Of a DNA stretch of 64,000 bases, positions 60,165 through 64,000 are shown piece after piece. This DNA comes from Marinilabiliaceae bacterium JC040 (GTDB lineage: Bacteria; Bacteroidota; Bacteroidia; Bacteroidales; Marinifilaceae): the NCBI GenBank assembly GCA_022496785.1, contig SNAP01000005.1, positions 88,950 to 152,949 on the forward strand, written 5' to 3'. The translations under genes were made by a program, and so were the position numbers. The notes under the pieces are model-generated. The model was not told the DNA's origin. It searched no databases and worked only from the letters and a program-made list of their open reading frames with translations. Position 1 is the first letter of the stretch; each line of letters starts with the position of its first letter.

Positions 60165-61399
60165 AAAAGAAAAAAGGATTAAAGAAAAAGCACATTCTTA
60201 TAATCGGAGCTACAATAATATTCGGACTACTTCTATACTATATTATTAGTGAATATGGAGTAAGCTCAGTTAAAATAGATAAAAACACTATCATAACAAC
60301 AGAAGTAAAGCAGGGTAAGTTCAACGACTATATAAACATCAGTGGACAAGTAGAACCAATAGCAACAATATATCTTGATGCAGAAGAAGGAGGAAGAGTA
60401 CAAGAAGTTGTTATAGAAGAAGGTAATATGGTGAAAAAAGGAGATGTTATTATAAAACTTAAAAATAGCAATCTACACCAAGAAATAATGAATAGTGAAT
60501 CGAATTTAGCACAAAAAGAAAACATGCTTAGACAGACAAGGATAAACTTTGAGAATCAAAGAATAGAATCGCAAAGGAATCTTTTAAAATCACAATTCGA
60601 TATACAAAAGAAAAAAAGAAGATATCTACAATACAAAGCTCTTTTCGATGATAAATTAATTGCTAAAGAACAATATTTAGAAGCAAAAGAAAATTATGAA
60701 TTCTCTGATAAAATGCTTGTAATTAATAAAAGAAAATCGAAAAACGATTCTGTAATAATGATATCAGAAATTAAACAACTTAATTCTGATTTAGGAAAGA
60801 TGCGTAAAACTTTAGATTTAGTATACGAACGTCTAGATAATTTAAATGTAAAAGCTCCTGTTGATGGACAATTAGGAATGCTTGATGCACAAATTGGACA
60901 AAGTATAGGAAGAGGAACTCGTATTGGACAAATAAATGTACTTACAAACTATAAAGTAGAAGCATTCATCGACGAACATTATATTGATAGAATTAAAAGA
61001 GGTCTTTCAGCAACAGTAGAGAGAAATTCTGAAAAATATCATATGAAAATCAGAAAGGTTTACCCTGAAGTAAGAAAAGGTCTTTTTAAAGTTGATTTAG
61101 TCTTCTCTGGTAAAAAACCAAAACAAATAAGAACAGGACAAACATACCAAATAAATCTACAACTAGGAGAATCTGCTTCTGCTGTACTTATTCAAAGAGG
61201 AAATTTCTTTGAAAATACTGGTGGACAATGGATATACGTACTTGATGAAACAGGTAAATATGCATATAAACGATTCATTAAACTAGGAAAACAAAACCCT
61301 AAATACTACGAAGTTATTAATGGTCTAGAACCAGGAGAAAGAGTTGTTATAACTGGATATGAATTCTTTGGTGAAAACAATAAACTAATACTAAAATAG
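60149..61399 (+). CDS. HlyD/RND-type periplasmic adaptor subunit
   Basis: A 416-residue membrane-fusion protein. It has a basic cytoplasmic start, one N-terminal helix (about 15-36), a lipoyl/barrel-sandwich half (YINISGQVEPIATI, GNMVKKGDVIIKLKNSNL), a coiled-coil hairpin (about 110-225), the second half-motif (NVKAPVDGQLGMLDAQIGQSIGRG), a beta-barrel and a membrane-proximal domain (VYVLDETGKYAYKRFIKLG). It links the inner-membrane ABC permease to TolC. Its ATG lies inside the end of the tolC gene (16-base overlap), so the two are translationally coupled. Confidence 0.93.
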   Translation: MDRIIEKKKGLKKKHILIIGATIIFGLLLYYIISEYGVSSVKIDKNTIITTEVKQGKFNDYINISGQVEPIATIYLDAEEGGRVQEVVIEEGNMVKKGDVIIKLKNSNLHQEIMNSESNLAQKENMLRQTRINFENQRIESQRNLLKSQFDIQKKKRRYLQYKALFDDKLIAKEQYLEAKENYEFSDKMLVINKRKSKNDSVIMISEIKQLNSDLGKMRKTLDLVYERLDNLNVKAPVDGQLGMLDAQIGQSIGRGTRIGQINVLTNYKVEAFIDEHYIDRIKRGLSATVERNSEKYHMKIRKVYPEVRKGLFKVDLVFSGKKPKQIRTGQTYQINLQLGESASAVLIQRGNFFENTGGQWIYVLDETGKYAYKRFIKLGKQNPKYYEVINGLEPGERVVITGYEFFGENNKLILK

Positions 61400-61443
61400 A
61401 CTTATTAAATTATAAAATATTACTAAACTAAAATTCATATAAA

Positions 61444-63837
61444 ATGCTCATATTAAAAATTGCAATAAGGAAATTATTTAAAAAAGGAGAACATACCTTT
61501 TCTAAAATAATTACTTTATCACTAGGACTTGCATTCGGAATACTTCTTATGGGAGAAGTATTCTACTACGATAGTTATTATAACTATTGCAATGATGCTG
61601 ATAGATTATACGTAATTGGAGCAAATTTCCAACGTTCAAAAGAAAGCAAAGCAATAGATTCGTATTCTATTAGTGGAGGTGTCGCTCCTACCATGAAAAA
61701 AGAGATTCCTGCTATAGAAGTTGCAACAAGAATGACTAATATTGGTAGACTTACATTTTCAGATGAAAATAAACAATACTATAAAGCAAAAGTAAGTCTA
61801 GTAGATGAATATTGGAATGAAATATTCTCAAGACCAATGCTTAGTGGAAATGCTAAACAAGCACTATCCACACCAATGACATGTCTAATTTCCGATAAGA
61901 TGGCTAAAACTCTTGGTGGAGATGTTGTCGGAAAAGAAATCGAATTCACTAGTCATAAAAATAAAAAGTTTACTATTAGAGGTATCTTTAAAAGTATGCC
62001 AGAAAATTCTATTTATACACACGACATTCTTGTTTCAATGTCTTCTATTAAAGTGTTTATGTGGGATGGAAGTATGAATCTTATTGGAAATGATAGATAT
62101 TTTGGAGCTGTTAAACTCAAAAAAGGTATTAAACCTGAAAATTTAAAAAAGAGCTTTAGAAATGTTTTAGAAAAATATTCAGATATAAAGAAATACGAAG
62201 AAAGTGGAGAAGTTTTTCATTTCGAACATTTCCTTTATCCTTTAACTAAAATATACTCTCACAGAGTAGGTAAAATCACATACATCCTATTTATATTAGG
62301 ATTCTCAATACTATTCATTTCTTTAATGAACTATTTACTACTTAACCTTGTAAGTATTGTTAATAAAGTAAAATCATCAGCCATACATAAATGCTATGGT
62401 GCAAACAGAAAAGATATTATAAAAGGAGTCTTTTTAGAAACATTTATTCTATTTGCTATTTCACTAATAATAACAATAGGAATAATCACAATTCTTAGTC
62501 CAGCTATAGAATCTTTAACATCACATTCTGTATTATCAACCTTTAATTCAAAAGTTATTAGCTCTCTAATAATTTTAATTGGAGCTCTAATCTCTATTAT
62601 AGCATACATTCCTGCAAATTATTATGCAAGAATACCAGTAGCTACAATATTTAGAGATTTTAAAATGAAAACCAACAAATGGAAAAACATACTATTAGGT
62701 ATTCAAATAATAAGTACTTCATTAATCTTTGGAAGCTTAATTTTATGTAGTATGCAATATCATAAGATGACAAATACCGATCATGGATATAAAAGCAATA
62801 ATATTCATTATTTCTATTCTGAAGGTATAAAGCCTAACAAGTTTAATTATATAGTCGACAAGATACAAAATCTTCCATTTGTTGAATATATCGGAATGGG
62901 AAGTATGCTTCCAAATGAAAGTCCATCAGGAAATAACGTTATTATTGATGGAAAAGAAGCTTTTAATATAGGAGATTGTTTCTGGATAGATCATAATTAC
63001 TTTAAAATATTTGAAATGGATATTATTAAAGGAAGAGATTTTAGTAAAGAAAAATCTATTCGTAATGAAATGATAATAAGTGAGTCTTTCGTAAAGAAAT
63101 TGAGAAATTACAATGCTTATAAAAATTATATCCTAGATAATACTTTAAAAATAACTGGTTATCATACTAATGAAACAAATAAAGTTAAAGGAATATTAAG
63201 CGACTTCATATGTGGAACTATTTCTCATGCAGATACTAGACCAAAAGTCTTTTATTATAGAAAAACACAAGATTTTAAACAACTAGCTGAAGAAGCATGG
63301 AACTTTAATATTATCATAAAATTAAAAGCACATCATCCAAATAATGCTTTAGAAACAATAAGAAATATTGCAAATGAAGCATTCACTAAAAATGGAGTAA
63401 GCATTAGAAGTTATGAAAATAGAATTAACAATTTATACCATGCAGAAAAAGGATTTATCTATTCAATAATGGCAGGTTCAGGAATTGTATTTATAATAAC
63501 AATAATAGGACTTATTGGATATGCTACAAGTGAATCTAATAGAAGAAGAAAAGAATTAGCTATAAGAAAGATAAACGGAGCTTCACTTAAAGAAGTACTT
63601 AAACTGTTTTCTATAAATCTACTTAAACTATGTATTCCTACAATTGCTTTAGGTCAAGTTCTTGCTTGGATGATGGCAAAAATATGGATATCAAATTTCT
63701 CTATTAAAATAGAACTTTCGTGGTGGATTTTCTTAGCATGTGGAACCCTTATAATGCTATTAATATTAATAATTGCAATACTTAACTACTATAAAGCAGC
63801 AAACGAAAATCCAAGTAAAATTTTATATCAAGAATAA
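61444..63837 (+). CDS. MacB/FtsX-type ABC transporter permease
   Basis: A 797-residue permease with the double-length Bacteroidota FtsX architecture: an N-terminal helix (about 20-40), a large periplasmic MacB-PCD domain (about 50-275), FtsX helices (about 280-395), a second set beginning near 417, a second periplasmic domain and FtsX helices (about 675-790) with the GxxEIGIRK-like RRKELAIRKINGAS motif. MacB-like exporters push substrates out of the periplasm through TolC without carrying them across the inner membrane. The gene follows the adaptor by 44 bases and precedes the ATPase by 38. Confidence 0.93.
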   Translation: MLILKIAIRKLFKKGEHTFSKIITLSLGLAFGILLMGEVFYYDSYYNYCNDADRLYVIGANFQRSKESKAIDSYSISGGVAPTMKKEIPAIEVATRMTNIGRLTFSDENKQYYKAKVSLVDEYWNEIFSRPMLSGNAKQALSTPMTCLISDKMAKTLGGDVVGKEIEFTSHKNKKFTIRGIFKSMPENSIYTHDILVSMSSIKVFMWDGSMNLIGNDRYFGAVKLKKGIKPENLKKSFRNVLEKYSDIKKYEESGEVFHFEHFLYPLTKIYSHRVGKITYILFILGFSILFISLMNYLLLNLVSIVNKVKSSAIHKCYGANRKDIIKGVFLETFILFAISLIITIGIITILSPAIESLTSHSVLSTFNSKVISSLIILIGALISIIAYIPANYYARIPVATIFRDFKMKTNKWKNILLGIQIISTSLIFGSLILCSMQYHKMTNTDHGYKSNNIHYFYSEGIKPNKFNYIVDKIQNLPFVEYIGMGSMLPNESPSGNNVIIDGKEAFNIGDCFWIDHNYFKIFEMDIIKGRDFSKEKSIRNEMIISESFVKKLRNYNAYKNYILDNTLKITGYHTNETNKVKGILSDFICGTISHADTRPKVFYYRKTQDFKQLAEEAWNFNIIIKLKAHHPNNALETIRNIANEAFTKNGVSIRSYENRINNLYHAEKGFIYSIMAGSGIVFIITIIGLIGYATSESNRRRKELAIRKINGASLKEVLKLFSINLLKLCIPTIALGQVLAWMMAKIWISNFSIKIELSWWIFLACGTLIMLLILIIAILNYYKAANENPSKILYQE

Positions 63838-63875
63838 TAATCGATAAAGACTAATAATCTAAAAACAACAATATC

Positions 63876-64000
63876 ATGATAAAGACAAATAATCTATCTA
63901 AAATATTCCGTACTGAAGAAATTGAAACTGTAGCACTAAACAATGTATCTGTTAATATTAAACAAGGTGAATTTGTTGCCATTATGGGACCTTCAGGATG
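63876..64000 (+). CDS. ABC transporter ATP-binding protein (MacB/LolD type), N-terminal fragment
   Basis: The first 41 codons, starting MIKTNNLSKIFRTEEIETVALNNV and ending just inside the Walker A loop (VAIMGPSG). The NNLSKIFRTEEIETVALNNVS pattern is typical of FtsE/LolD/MacB-type ATPases that power the FtsX-like permease encoded immediately upstream. The gene continues beyond the window; nothing can be said of its C-terminus. Confidence 0.9.
   Translation, partial: MIKTNNLSKIFRTEEIETVALNNVSVNIKQGEFVAIMGPSG

Overview
The window is AT-rich chromosomal DNA from a Bacteroidota bacterium, most likely an anaerobic or fermentative member near the Bacteroidales/Marinilabiliales. The lineage call rests on a SusC/SusD pair with a FecR/ECF-sigma regulatory pair, TonB-domain proteins, DUF4369 thioredoxin lipoproteins, promoters of the TTTG/TAnnTTTG type, and few Shine-Dalgarno sequences. 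Fused indolepyruvate:ferredoxin oxidoreductase and ADP-forming acyl-CoA synthetase genes point to fermentative use of 2-oxo acids. No rRNA, tRNA, CRISPR array, insertion sequence or prophage was recognised.

Layout. 1-3353 (minus): start of mnmA, a MORN-repeat protein, engB and a DEAD-box helicase. 3536-4726 (plus): kbl, sharing a bidirectional terminator with two tandem TPR paralogues (4797-7330). 7522-11580 (minus): a BlaI repressor, a BlaR1-type membrane protease fused to a TonB C-terminal domain, and a TonB-receptor-like outer-membrane protein; the blaI promoter carries three operator-like dyads spaced exactly 20 bp. 11919-17639: envelope proteins (an LPP20/TPR/NTF2-like protein, an RTX-tailed lipoprotein coupled to a barrel protein, and a PEGA-repeat protein). 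17844-20354: thioredoxin-like protein, EamA transporter and SDR.

20617-26286 is a defence island: AbiH, then a tight operon of an OLD-family ATPase/TOPRIM nuclease, a UvrD-like helicase (together Gabija-like) and a DUF2971 protein as a possible third component. It sits beside dnaK, whose upstream region carries a consensus sigma-54 promoter. 28677-30869: a DEYD-box helicase, a small basic protein and mntP with a Fur-like dyad over its promoter. 31051-36957 is an amino-acid fermentation operon (IorAB fusion, ADP-forming acyl-CoA synthetase, aminotransferase) with a structured upstream region. SulP, an AraC regulator and ybaK follow.

40914-50114 is a regulated TonB uptake locus: ECF sigma, FecR, SusC, SusD and two thioredoxin-fold lipoproteins, one of which has lost its CxxC. 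50341-55936 holds a GPP34 protein, Xaa-Pro aminopeptidase, GT90, an ABC-F protein and a small GNAT. 55962-64000 is an envelope-stress/efflux module: an NtrY-like kinase and NtrC-like regulator diverge from a TolC-HlyD-FtsX-ATPase operon that has a sigma-54 promoter and tandem upstream repeats, suggesting that the two-component system controls the exporter directly. The last gene runs off the window.
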